Positions 1 through 12,600 of a stretch of DNA of 64,000 bases are shown one piece after another (positions within the stretch are counted from its first letter, which is position 1; each line of letters starts with the position of its first letter). This stretch comes from Branchiostoma lanceolatum. Its lineage: Eukaryota > Chordata > Leptocardii > Amphioxiformes > Branchiostomatidae. The DNA is taken from positions 14,320,501-14,384,500 of the forward strand of contig NC_089735.1 of NCBI RefSeq assembly GCF_035083965.1, read 5' to 3'. The notes beneath the pieces were generated by a model. That model was not told the DNA's origin. It saw only the letters and a program-made list of their open reading frames with translations, and made no database searches. The translations under genes were made by a program, and so were the position numbers.

Positions 1-264
1 ATGGTTTACCATATTGTGTGTCTAACTTTCTTTTTTTATGTGGCTGCCTTGAATTTTGTCTGGTTCATAATCATCTCATGCAACATTGATTTTTATCAGG
101 AGTGAAAATAGAAATCAATATGGATTTGTGGAGGCAAGCTGTCTTTTCCAGTACATTTTGCCAATTAAGGCGATTGGTTTGTTTCAGTTGTTTTATGGAA
201 TTGAAAGTAGCATATTTATATTCATCTGAAGTACAGTCGTAGGTATCCATCTGAGTAATGACTC

Positions 265-420
265 AATGAGGCAGTTGCTGTGCCTTTTACTCGACGTCCC
301 TTCTGAAAGACAAATGCAGCTCCAACCAGGATGCCCTTCCCTGGATTCGAACCAGCGTCTCCCAGTTACTAACTAATTTGAATCAGGAGCTCTAATGTGA
401 TATACAGCGATGGGTGTTTC
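265..420 (-). repeat. SINE fragment
   Basis: The stretch from the words 'cttctgaaag' to 'caggagctct' matches, with substitutions, the element at 7063-7280 in the same orientation (shared 'tgcagctccaacca' and 'tctcccagttac'). It is part of a tRNA-derived SINE in minus orientation without a clear tail. Confidence 0.5.
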
Positions 421-1516
421 AAATCAGCCCCTTCAATTTGACACTGATCCACTATAGCAGCCAGCAATCAATAGTACAGCTCTCAAAAATTAGGTTTGAC
501 TGGAACATTTTTTCAAATTCATACATTAAATGAAGGAAAGGGCCCCCGGGGGAAATAAAAGAAAACAGGTTAGATGAAATTAAAACAGATGACAGAGATG
601 GATCTCATTATGGCTGCTTTGCTCATTTTTCCCTTGATACAAAAGAAAAGCTGACCAGAGGTCTAGATATACAATACCTGTATTTGGGTGAAGAATATTT
701 AGTATGTGCAACTTCCATCAACATTATTCCGCATGGTTACATAAATCTACCTCTTTCTCTTTGAAAAACAGTGGGTTTGAGAAATCTCTAGTGCAGCACC
801 CCCCAGGTATGCATAGTTACGATATACTCCAGTGCATTATACCGGGGGACGTTGGGTTAGAAATCTGTTTGGACGTATCTTTGAAAGCTTGACTTTGATC
901 AAGCACAACAATTGAAAACCTTAGAATCCACTTCACATCGTAGTTATGGCAGACTGTGAAATGCACACAGATACACACACATAGAGGGGGAAGAGTGCTG
1001 ACTGCACATCTAGATGGTGCAAGATGTTTTAGTTGTAACGCTGGTTGTAACGACAGGAATCTCTCCATTGGTGGTCAGAGACACCAGACATGTGTTATGA
1101 ATAAAGGACTGGGACCCACAAGGTCCCAGCATCAGTTCCCACAGGCAAGCACTGAGTGAAGACGTCATTCCTTGCTCTCCTAGCTAGTGCCTTTATCTAC
1201 TCAACACACCCACGCCCAAAAGCCTCAACATTAACGGTATTGAGATTGACAAATGCAGTAACCCTGTTATGGTCTAGTCTTGATTGATGTTTGAGTTGGA
1301 CAAATCCCAAGGACCAAAGTGATGAGATTAGAGAGGCAGTTTCATTATGGTGACACCGACAGGAGTGGAGTGGGGAGTAGCTAATGTAAAAGGGAATGGT
1401 GATATATCTTCTCGTGGGAACAGATGGTGGCTGTTAGGACCCGGTCATATTCGTCACAAAAGGTTTACGACAGAAAATTTACGTCATTCTGGCAACCGTT
1501 GGTAACTTTCTTGTAT

Positions 1517-1728
1517 CCTCCTTTCCAGGCCTTCTGGGCGGGGCCGGCATTAATTTTTTTGGGGAGCGCTAATTCCCAATTTTCAACGTATCAGGGCCAA
1601 GGTCTTAAGCTGGAGAAATCGTATTGCCAGATAAAAACCCTGCCCAGATAAGTTTAAAATTGAGAATCAGCGCTCCCCCCCAAAAAAAAATAAACACCGG
1701 CGCCGCCCAGAAGGCCTGAAAAGGAGGC
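1517..1728. mobile_element. Inverted-repeat element (MITE-like)
   Basis: The left end (cctcctttccaggccttctg) is repeated in inverted orientation at the right end (cagaaggcctgaaaaggagg). The arms continue inward through a GC-rich segment and an A/T run, giving about 60 bp of imperfect inverted repeat around a short centre. There is no coding capacity. This is the structure of a non-autonomous DNA transposon; the superfamily is unknown. Confidence 0.7.
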
Positions 1729-3619
1729 TAACGTTTTGGGAGAGTAAAGAAAAAAGTCATCACTTTCCAGCAAATGTAGAAAAATATTCCTCTTTTCGTC
1801 TTAAAATGGTTTTCCTTGACCGATACAAAATAGCATTATCTACCTACTTTACCCACAAAGTAGTACCATTTACCAGGCCAGTAGAAGAGATGGGAGCACT
1901 GCAAACTGTTAATGTGAAAGATGTGGATCACATCCAAATGTAAAGATAAAAGTAATCGTTAATCAAGGTTCTTGTCTTGTACAATATCCAGTATCCAATA
2001 TTCTGTTACATGTTTCTAGACCTTTTTTTTTGACAATATGGATAAAAGTTACTAAATTTCTTAGTGCTTTTCTCAAGGAAAAACACACAAACCATTAAAG
2101 CAAAGCCTCCAGCTGTAATCTGATCTTTTGTATGAATGCTATCATGTCTTCTCCCTCTACACTAAGCACGTCGCCAGTACGTAAGCGTTTAAGGTCGTGT
2201 TTGCGTATTTAAAGTTAATATCTCACATATAGATTCATTTAGTTGTGTCCAAAGACATATTTTTATGCAACGGCTGTTACTCTGATGCAACGTTGACCAA
2301 AGAATACAAAACAGATTCGGCAGTTATAATAGGTTTAGATAGCAGGCTAATTGCCGTATACACATTACGTTCTGGTGACATGCTTCTACACTGTAATCAC
2401 GTATAAATTTGTCTTGAATGATACAACACAAAATGTGCAGGCCGACATCTTGTGTTGTACATATACCTGCACTTGTATATATGGAAGCCTGTGGCTCTAC
2501 TGTAGTCTACAGTGGTTTATTCATGCATGTATGGCCTCCCCCCATAGTTAAAAAGGATTGGTCCGCCTTATCAGTAGTTGTAGTGCCTGAAGGTAAGAGC
2601 GTGACTTTGGTGAAGACACTCTGATCTGACAGGTCTAATTTTCTCCGACAAGCCATGAAATTTACATCACCCGTGTAATCCACAATCACCCTGCGTGGAT
2701 CAAAATATGCCCACAGGCGGTGCACGCGTGAAAACATCATTTTTACGCTTTTCACCTTATTGCATGGTCTGTAGCTCATATTGCTTTCAGCCTAGTTCAA
2801 AATGGCTTGCTCTTGATAGCAGTCGCTCCAAGCAATATATCGTTCCAAGTTTCTGCAGGTAATGCGGTTAAAGGTGTGTCGTAAAAATTATTTTGAATAT
2901 GCAAAATTCTGTTATTCAAACCATCAAAAGTGATCATTCATTGATTATTTGGCCACATAATCTTAAAAAACAGCAAATGAATTTGTTAATGTGCATATCT
3001 TGGTTCTTTCATTTAATATTGCATATATTCAGGTCATCGTTCATGTAGCTATTGATCTGGCTTCATCAACATGAAAGACCCGATCTATATGCAGATTTTC
3101 CACCATCCTTTATTCTGTAACATATTGACAAAGTCAGTGAGCCGTGTCGTTTGATGCTGGAGGGGAATCGTGACTAGGTGGAGTGTAAAGTGAATGCCCC
3201 TCAAAATAAAAGGGGTGGATGGCTCAAGGCTGATGTACATGTAGCAGATACAGTATATGGTTCTGCTTTTTTTGCATACCATTTTTGCTTCTGTGTATAG
3301 AGGTTTTGTTTTCTGTTTGTCTGGATGTTTATGATTTCGTATGTACCAATGTACATATTTGTAATTTCTTGTATTATTTTGAATGCACTGTCAGTAGAGT
3401 AGCAGAAAGTGAGTCGGAAGATGGTATCACCACAAATTGATGCTTGCAGGAGTGACAGGAAGTTGAGTTCAGAGGTGGTAGAACTAGTCATTTATCAGAC
3501 ATGACAGACATTCCAGGTCATTGGGTCAATGGAAGAGGCTATTAATTCATGGGGAGGTATTGTTTTTTGGTCTGTCTGTGGTTTCACAATTATATATTTC
3601 CATAATTAGTCATAGAGTA

Positions 3620-3772
3620 CTGTCAATCAAAACTTAAACTGCGCACACTCCATTTTCTCCCTAAAGCGAAATCAAATCCCCGTGAACATTTCTGCATTTA
3701 CAGTATTTCAAAATCAGGCAAACATTAATGATTGCGCTGATGTCATCCATTAAAATTACTTGCTGTGGCCTT
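3620..3772. mobile_element. Two adjoining MITE end fragments
   Basis: Bases 3620-3706 are half of the MITE family that ends in 'gcatttacagta' (full copies at 19158, 31793, 37603 and 62590). Bases 3712-3772 match the right end of the TTA-target element at 50525-51174, including 'gatgtcatcca' and 'acttgctgtggcctta'. Neither has its other end nearby. Confidence 0.6.
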
Positions 3773-3935
3773 ACCTTGAAATTGGACCTTGATATATATC
3801 CGTGGTTTATCAAGATAGAGAACCCTATAGCTGTTTCCTTACCATGAAGTCACAACCTGGTAAAGAAATCAATTCTGACCCTTACGACAGAAAATCAACT
3901 CAGTCAATACTTACTTCCGGAACTGCGTGTGGTCT

Positions 3936-4282
3936 TGTAAATTTATCAAGTAGAAATAGATAAGGCAATACAAAAAGGCAGTAAAAATTGTCTTTTTAAA
4001 GATATCACTTTGATTGAAGTAAACCGTTTTGTATACAATCTTTTGCTCGCTTAGATAAAACTAGACAGCAGACAATTAAATATGGCTAGATTAATTGAGT
4101 ATATTGTCTTGTAAATTTATCAAGTGGAAATAACTATAGATTAAGAACTACATGTAGAACTACAAAAAAGGCAGTAAAAATTATTTCTTAAAGATATCTC
4201 TTTAATTGAAGGTTAACCGTTTTGTATACAATGTTTTGCTCACTTTTATCAATAAAACCAGATTGCAGACAATTAGATATGT
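3936..4282. repeat. Local tandem duplication, two diverged copies of about 170 bp
   Basis: Two copies (about 3936-4082 and 4109-4282) share 'aaatttatcaagt', 'aaggcagtaaaaatt', 'aaccgttttgtatacaat' and 'gcagacaatta' in the same order. They differ by substitutions and small indels. No coding or transposon feature is seen. Confidence 0.75.
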
Positions 4283-6611
4283 AACGATTAATGATAAGAT
4301 TTGTTACCATGGACATGGAATAGATTATACAATCCTTCAGTTGAAGGCTGATTTTCCACCCTCTTATTGGCTGATATGTATCACTATCCTCTTCCATTTA
4401 TGGCCCTTATGCCATATTGGATAGGCATTAAACCGTAGGATTTAAGGCAGCATGAAGTACTTTATTCCGATGGAATGCCACAACTGGGGACATATTATCA
4501 ATCTTGAGTGTATTTCTCAACATTAACAGCAAATGACAGGGTTGGGGATGTACGGAAGAGGCTTTTGTGCAGGCTCTGTCATATTTATCATACGGATAGT
4601 TTATGACTGTCACAGCAAATTGACGACATTCTTGTGAGGGTCAAGGATGTGCCATACAAAAATTCATCTGTCTGGACGGGACAGGAAATGTAGACATTTG
4701 TCAACTGTCAATTTTGTTGTAGACTCGGTGAAAATCCTAGGACAATTAAATTGTATGGCAACAGACCATTCACTCATCATTTTGATAAAGCGACTATAGC
4801 TAAACATACAATTGTACATTTTCACTATTATCAAGAAGCGAGAAGAAGCCAATTTTATATACATTGTATATACTAATTGTCTAGACATGTTTGTAAACAT
4901 GTCATTTTCGTGACCTATACTTAGCTAGGTTGGGCGAAAATATAAAGGTATTAGGATTTCCAAACAAGACATTTCCTTGCCTTTCCCCAATGGTTTGGGA
5001 GGCAATACCACAGGGAATTACTATAATTATTACAGTCCTGTAATGATAAATTAGATAACAGTCTTACACAAACGTGTCTCTGTAATACTCTGTAATAGAG
5101 CCTACTGTAATTTAATAAGGTTAAGCTCAGTTTACATGTACAAATGTAGTTGTGTTCATTTCCTTGGAGATGCCCAATCATCACACTTAAAGAGATTTCA
5201 GTCAACACGTCAGTTATTCCCCATATTTCAAGTATGCTACAGCATCCCGACTAGGCCTACAAGTAATCTGTAACATGTTGTAGTCTCCAACAGACTTCTG
5301 TGGCGGCTGAAAAATACCCTCAAATGTCGCCAAATTTAGCAATACAATCTGCCAGAGGGGTTATATAACCAGTTGGTTACAAGGAACTTTGATTAATGGC
5401 TAACTCGTCAAGAAGAGAAAGCCTATTCCCGTCAACTTTCACTGTTTTTTTAGCCGCCACAGGAGCCTGTTGGAGGCTAATAATGTTTCCTTAGTTAGCT
5501 GTGCTGTAAATAGCAGCCAGCCGCCTGGGTATACAACATGGACAGCCACAAGGTTGTTGACGAGAAGTCGTGTGCAGAAGGATCATATTACACCCTTCAT
5601 TACATACACAACATTGTTACATGGATAAGTAAGGGAAGCTAAGAAAAGGTACATCACGGAATAAGATTTTTTCGTCATATGATATTCGTATGATTTTCAT
5701 ATTTATGTATCTGTCTGTCCATACATGTCGACTCTCCAATATCAGCTACATGTATGCTGCCTTGAGAGTCAGTGTGTACTGTTGCATTTGACAATAAATA
5801 AATAAATATGATTTTCGTGAAGGAAAATTAATTGCAGACAACCATTTTCATTATGAAACAAGTGAATTTTAAATGAGTCCTGTTTGATTAAGTATGTCTC
5901 AGGAATTTCCTCAATTTGCTGCTCGCAATCTGTCATATGAATTATAATATTTGTGACAGGTGCTAATTATAAGAGTGTGGTCCGAAAAAATAATAGTCAA
6001 GGGAATATAGAGCCATTGAAGCACCTATTATTATAGGGCGTGCCTGAATAATCTCTCAATGCAAAATGATACCTTTTAAAGGTTTAGCATCTATTATGCA
6101 GATGTTGGCCATAACATTATATCACCAGTACTATTACTCTATAAATTTTCTTTGCCCATCATTTTATACAGAGTATATTATATCATATTATCATGTAATT
6201 TGATCTTATAGTTGTCAAAGGGGCTTTCTTTACATTTGGAAAGTCCTTCAAAATTAACAAATGATGTTTCTAACACTGCTGCCAATGCAATCATTGTTAA
6301 TGCTGCTTTTTGTTTTGTCAGTTACATCTCCACAGCAAATTCAGGGCGCCGCAAATAATTATCGTTCCACAGAAATATTCAACCACCAATCTAAAGCACC
6401 ATGAAAAACCTCTTTTTCCCTAATATTGCAAAATAAAACCACCGCAAAATTAAATGAGTTTACTGTAACGTCAAGTCTTGACTTGTCTTGACGTGAGTGT
6501 TAAGTTTCTGGTAAATCTATCGCCGTCACAATTTCATGGCGGTAACATCAGTCAGGTGGAGCTAATCAGGTAAATGTGCCCGTACATTAAACATTATGTC
6601 GTTACACACAG

Positions 6612-9600
6612 GCAGTTGCGGGCGGTGGAGAGCGTGTCGGTGGCCCACGCGGAGGGAAAGGAGATCGATGTCGTGGACACGGAAGAGGAGGGGGAGGGGG
6701 AGGGCGAGGTCAAGAAGAAGAAGAAGAAAGGACCCGGCTTCCGGGACAGGAGGGTGAGTCATACGTCTTAAAAATAGAAATAAGGACCCATCCCACCGAA
6801 CACATGTCATGTCCTAAAAATAAAACTGAGGGGTACAGATACTGGCATCTGCAGCCAGTTACATTTAATGTTTTGTTTACAATCAGGAAAACTGAGAAAT
6901 TTTCTATGCACAAATCCTTAAAGTGGGGGAATGATTTAAGTTCTCAATCACTGGTCTGTGAACAATGTTCTGTTCGTTCCTTCAGACCCTTGCAGTGCCT
7001 AGTGGCACAGGATATAGTTAGTTTCCAAATTCCTTGCTGTTTCTGTAGCAGGGTATGTTTTTACAGGGAGGCTAGTCCATCCCAGGTTTGAATGCTTGAG
7101 GCACCTCCTCGAACACGGGTCCCCCACTTTACATTTTGTATGTCCCTTCCGAAAGCCAGGTGCAGCTCCAACCAAGCTGCCCTTCCCAGGATTGAACCGG
7201 GGGTCTCCCAGTTACCAACTGATTTGAACCAGGAGCTCAACTGTAAGGCTGCTACCAATTGAGCTATAGGGACATCCTCTGTCAAAAATGAAACCATTAA
7301 AAATTCTTACACCAATGTGATAAGCAGTCCAAATATAGTAGTTTCTACAGCACAACACCTCCCTCACTATACAGCAGAATACCCACCTGTATGCTGTGGT
7401 TTTAGCAGATGAAGTAAAAACATTGCAGAAAAAATATGTACAACTTGCAAGTTTGTAGGCTAAAAATATTCATGGTCCGCTTAAAGACTTACATATTGCA
7501 GGGAACAGTAAAAGGGAACACGTCATTAAAAAGATTGTATTTCGAGCCCAACACAGCATGAATTGTATTAGGTTTAGTGTCTTGAATTGGATGAGATCAA
7601 TTTATCGTATTATATGTGAAGACAAGACCAGAAAATCTACTTTGAAACTACAAAGATGGCGCATTACGCCAGCTTAAAGGTCTATATTTGGCCACTGTGA
7701 CAAAAAAAATCAATTCTTTTCCCTACATTTTGACCTTTCAGGCCAGGAGCCTGTTTTTGAGGGGATGACCCCTTATCAGTCATAGTGGCTTTCATACGTG
7801 TGCAGATATTCCAGGGCCGTACGTGTAATCACGTTTCTTTCCACAACGCCTGCCCGGGACGGTGCTTTGATCGAACATAACCACATACGGTGTTAATGAA
7901 GGCCATGCTTATTCCGCCCACGTTTTATGTCATCGGGATATCACTCAAGCTAGGAGACTGTTTTGGCATGCATGTAGCGGGGCTAGCAGAGGGGATTAGA
8001 CACCATTGGAGGTGGTAAATCTTCAAAGGTCTTACTCTAAATCCCCACAGATCAATTGGTTTTGTCAACACCTTTCTTACTGTTGGCTGTCCTCCTCTAT
8101 TTGATAAATTGCTATCCAAGTGGAAAGTATTTTGCAGTGTATTGAGTTTAAGAGAGAGCATGGAATTTTCATGTGAAGTTTGTTATTCTTAATCTTAGGC
8201 TACATCAATTGACTGTAAATCTTATAATGTTTGGTGGTTTCTATTTTTACGTGACCTATGTGACACTGCAAATTTATGACACCACGACTATGCATTTCCA
8301 TTGTATTATTACAGTCTGTATTGTAGAATTGTTACAACTGCAAACTTAAAACACTGAAAAAAACCTTCTCTCCCCTTCCAATGTGAAATAATTAAGTCCC
8401 TGTAAAAATAACTGTTTTTACAGAATTCAAAACAGGACCACCGACAAGGCAGTATACATGTACAAAAAAAAAATTCAGGTAGTTTCATGTACACTGCGAC
8501 TATGCATTTCCAATGTAGTACTACACTGTAATACAGAATTGTTTCAACAGCAAACACAGCGAAACCTTTTTTCTCCTTCTACCGCAAAATTAAGTACCAG
8601 TGAAAATGAATGTACACATGTATATGTATTTACAACATTTGTTTAGAATATGACTTAGAATATATTGCTGAATGGACACTTTTCCGTGTGCTAATTTCTT
8701 GTCCTAGGTGATTGAGTACGAGAACAGAATCCGTGCTTACTCCACTCCTGACAAGATTTTCCGCTACTTTGCCACCCTTAAAGTCTACGATGAGGAGGGG
8801 CACCATGAAATCTACATGACTCCAGAGGACTTTGTCCGTTCTATCACCCCTGGTGACAAACAACCAGAAGGTAAGGTCCATCTTAGTGGATTGCCTTTAT
8901 CACTGCATTGTCTTTATTGCAGGATTTTCAGTCAGGCTATGACAGAGTCCTAAAAGTTATGTGTGTGTTTTACCCTTACATGTAACATCATTGCAAAGCT
9001 GGAATTGTAATTTGTGTGTGTAAATTCACATGGTGCAAGCGGTAATGCAAGCTCGCTGCTTGGCCATCTGGATCCGTTGGCCGGAGTTCAATCGTAGGGT
9101 CGGCCCCAGCTTGGACCATTTCAGATGGTGACGTAAAGCTGGCGGACCCGTGTATATGAGGGAGCTTCAGGCGTAAGCCTCAAGTGTCAAACCTAATAAA
9201 TAACCCAACAAGAGTATGGGAGACTCGGTGTGCTTGGCTTAAAGGAGTATTCCACTCTGTAAGCGGGAATCGTCATTCCTCTGGGAATGAATTGTTATCC
9301 TTGGATCTAGTTTGTCTTGTAAAATTTACCATAAGTGGAAGCCTGAACGCAAGGCGCTACATTATAGTGATCAAGGCATGAAACCCCCCGAGGACCCATC
9401 CAACAATCCCAGAGTTCAATGCGCGGTACGCTAGTGAGAGAGGACTTGCCAACATGGAGGGAGGGCTTGCCAGGATGGACTCCCATAAGAAAACAGGTTG
9501 GTACTGGTATAAATGACGATGCTATGAAGTTTAGGAATACCTTTTTGAGTAGACTAAATGTGTGTGCACAATCGCTATCAGAGCTGCCAGGCCAGCGCTT

Positions 9601-12600
9601 TTCGATTTTATGTTGTTGTTGTTGTTGTTGTCCGTCTGTAGTATTTTCTACACGCATACAAGTAGCCATAATTTTTAGATAGCAAAAAGGTATTTTTAAG
9701 GATGCCAAAATCTCTGTATTCTAAGAGCCGCTGGACTTCAAACTTGTTGTGTACATTCCTGAATATATGATAGTCACTCGGCTGTTTTTTTTTAGCGTAT
9801 CAAATGAACTGTTAGCTAGAAATTCGGGCCAGAAGATGGCTCAGTTATCATCGACGCCATTTTTACCTGGGTATGGGACCTACAAAAGGCTCCTCACTAT
9901 AGTGCCAAAATCTCTGTCCTCCATAACACCAGCGACTTCAGAATTTGTGTGTACATTCCTGAATATATGATAGTCACTCGGCTATTTTCGTTAGCGTATC
10001 AGATTAACCGTTAGCGAGAAATTCGGGCCAGAAGATGGCTCAGCTATCATCGACGCCATTTTGCCTGGGTATTGGACCTACAAAAAGCTCCTCACTATAG
10101 TGCCCAGATCTCTGTCCTCCCAAACACCAGCGACTTCAGACTTTGTGTGTACATTCCTGAATATATGATAGTCACTCGGCTATTTTTGGTTAGCTTATCG
10201 GAACAACCGGTAGCGAGAAATTCGGGCAAGAAGATGGTTCAGTTCTCAGCGACGCCATTTCGCCTGCCATAATGGTGACCTACATTCAACTCCACTCTAA
10301 AGTGTCAAAATATCTGTATTCCAAGATGTGAGCGACTTCAAACTTTTTGCGTACATTCCTGAATATATGATAGTCATTCGACTGCTTTCGTTAGCTTATA
10401 GAGTCAACCGATGGCGAGAAATTCGGGCCAGAAGATGGCTCATTTCTAATCGACGCCATTTTGCCTGGATGTTTACATAATGGTGACCTACATTCAACTC
10501 CACACTAAAGTGCCAAGATCTCTAGATTCCAAGACCTTAGCGACTTCAAACTTTTTCTGTACATTCCTGGATATATGATAGTCACTCGACTGCTTCCGTT
10601 AGCTAGGCACATCAACCGTTAGCGAGAAATTAGGGCCAGAAATGGGCTATGCAAGCAGACGTGCTGATTTGTCATGGACTCCATTTTTTTTGTTATTGAC
10701 ATTTGGTCTGGTCTAAATTCAACTCCTTACTTAACTTCTCAAGTACCAGAATCTCTGTATTAGACTTCAAAATTTTTGTGTACATTCCAGGATATATGAT
10801 AGTCAAGCTTTATGATTGTTTTAACAATCATATAGCTTGACACAATTTCTCGCAAACTCTATAAGCTTTCAAGCTTATAGTTATAGAGTTTGTGAGAAAT
10901 TGTGTCTGAGGTTGGCCACACTAACAGACACCGCCATGATTCATTTGATCTGGCTTATTTCAGGTCAACATATGACTTCCATTTGTACTCTGATTACATA
11001 AACTATGTATCTATCTATATCTATATGACGCAGAATGTCTGTCTTAATGATTTCATGATTGATACGTATATTTTCAGTAAATACATTACTGTCATTTTGT
11101 TTTTTTGATAGAAATGGTAAGGACGCCAAGGAAAGAAAATCCAAGGAAAAGCCCAGGGAAACGCCCAAGACAAAAGGTAGTGTTTTTTTTTAGTATAATT
11201 TATATAATGTAGAAAATGATGTAACATCTCTAGCTTGTTCTCATCTATGGACACTTACTTCTTGCAATGACAACATTGAATTTTATCTAGGGCTCGGCTG
11301 TCATATTGTGTGTCATTGGTAAGATTACTTCTTATGGTAAAAAAGAGGGAAAAAAAGTGTATGATACAAGCAGAGCCTGACATTCATTGTTTGGATAATT
11401 ACTGCACTGGTACCGGTGCACCTAACCAGTAACGTAAATATGTAAGTGTACAGAAATATTTTTGTATGCATAGCATAGAATAGTAAACAATGAATTATAA
11501 ACCTTTTCTTAGAGTGACTTTGAAATTCTATGGCTAACTAAACAAGTAATATAATAATGTTCTTTGTTTTTTGGACAAAATGTCAAGCTGTATAATACAA
11601 GTAGTGTACAATCGTACATCTTCATGATTTTTCTTTTTAATGTGAAGGAAAATTGCCGGCTTAGCATTATTTTGGCACCTCTGTATCAATGAATTAACTC
11701 TACGAATCACAAAGATGTAGTTGACTTCAGAATACATTCTCTCTGCAGGTGATCTAAAGTGGCTTCTGGGCTACAGCAAAAGGCAAAGGGATGATGTGGT
11801 GAAGAACATCTACGAGAAGGACTACACTTTCAGAAGGATGCTGTTGGAGGCTGTCGTGCACAGGCGCCGGGAGTCCAATGAGTACTGGGGGGACCAGGTG
11901 CTCCCAAAGCCAGACTTACCCCCCTAACATTGCCCACATTCCCAGGCCAGACAAACAGGCAGCTTTTGCGCAGTACCAAACAAGTTTTGAAGACCATAAG
12001 CCAGCCCCTTTATATGCTCAATCATTCTGTAGTCAATTTAATTTTTTTCCTAATTTTTGTACTGATTTTTTTCAGCATACATGCCTTACATGACTAAACT
12101 ACATGTATATGTAGTTTATGTTTTGAAATGTTTTGAAAATTCTGGTGCTGTCTCTGCTATAGACACATAAAATGTGCAAATACTAGACTATACATATTGA
12201 TGCTTGAACATGTAACATGAACATGTCAACAGTAGTTTACATAATATAGGTCCTGGTAGATACTTAGTAATATACTGATGTCATATGTCACAGGTTAAGT
12301 TTATTAGATTGATGAGGACAAGTTGCCAATTGTATATCCATTGGAGCATTTTATTAATAAATGTCCTGCCTACATATCTCAGAAGTAAAAATTCCATTTT
12401 ACAACCACCACAAGTTTATGTGTGTCCAACAATACTGTCTCAAATGTAAACACAAGCCATTTTTAAAAATTATTCAGAAATATAATTGTATATCCTTGTA
12501 ATATACATGTATATGTCTTTCTTGCTGTACAACTAGTTCAAAGGAATGTAGAAATAATGATACTTGGACAATAGCTAAGGTTTCCATTCGGCCTGCCATA

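Larger units (their letters stand above)
1..6611. other. Non-coding stretch left of the first recognised MICU1 exon
   Basis: No exon with recognisable protein similarity was found here. The missing 5' exon(s) of MICU1 (start codon, mitochondrial targeting segment, membrane segment) must be either hidden in this stretch or left of the window. Visible content is repeat-derived and is listed separately: a SINE fragment, an inverted-repeat element, half-copies of two MITE families and a local tandem duplication. Open frames in it are short and lack codon-like character. Confidence 0.6.

Noticed and set aside
9307..9708. 133-codon minus-strand frame
   Set aside because: It contains a polyglutamine from a TTG microsatellite (about 9612-9630); no family likeness, no splice logic.
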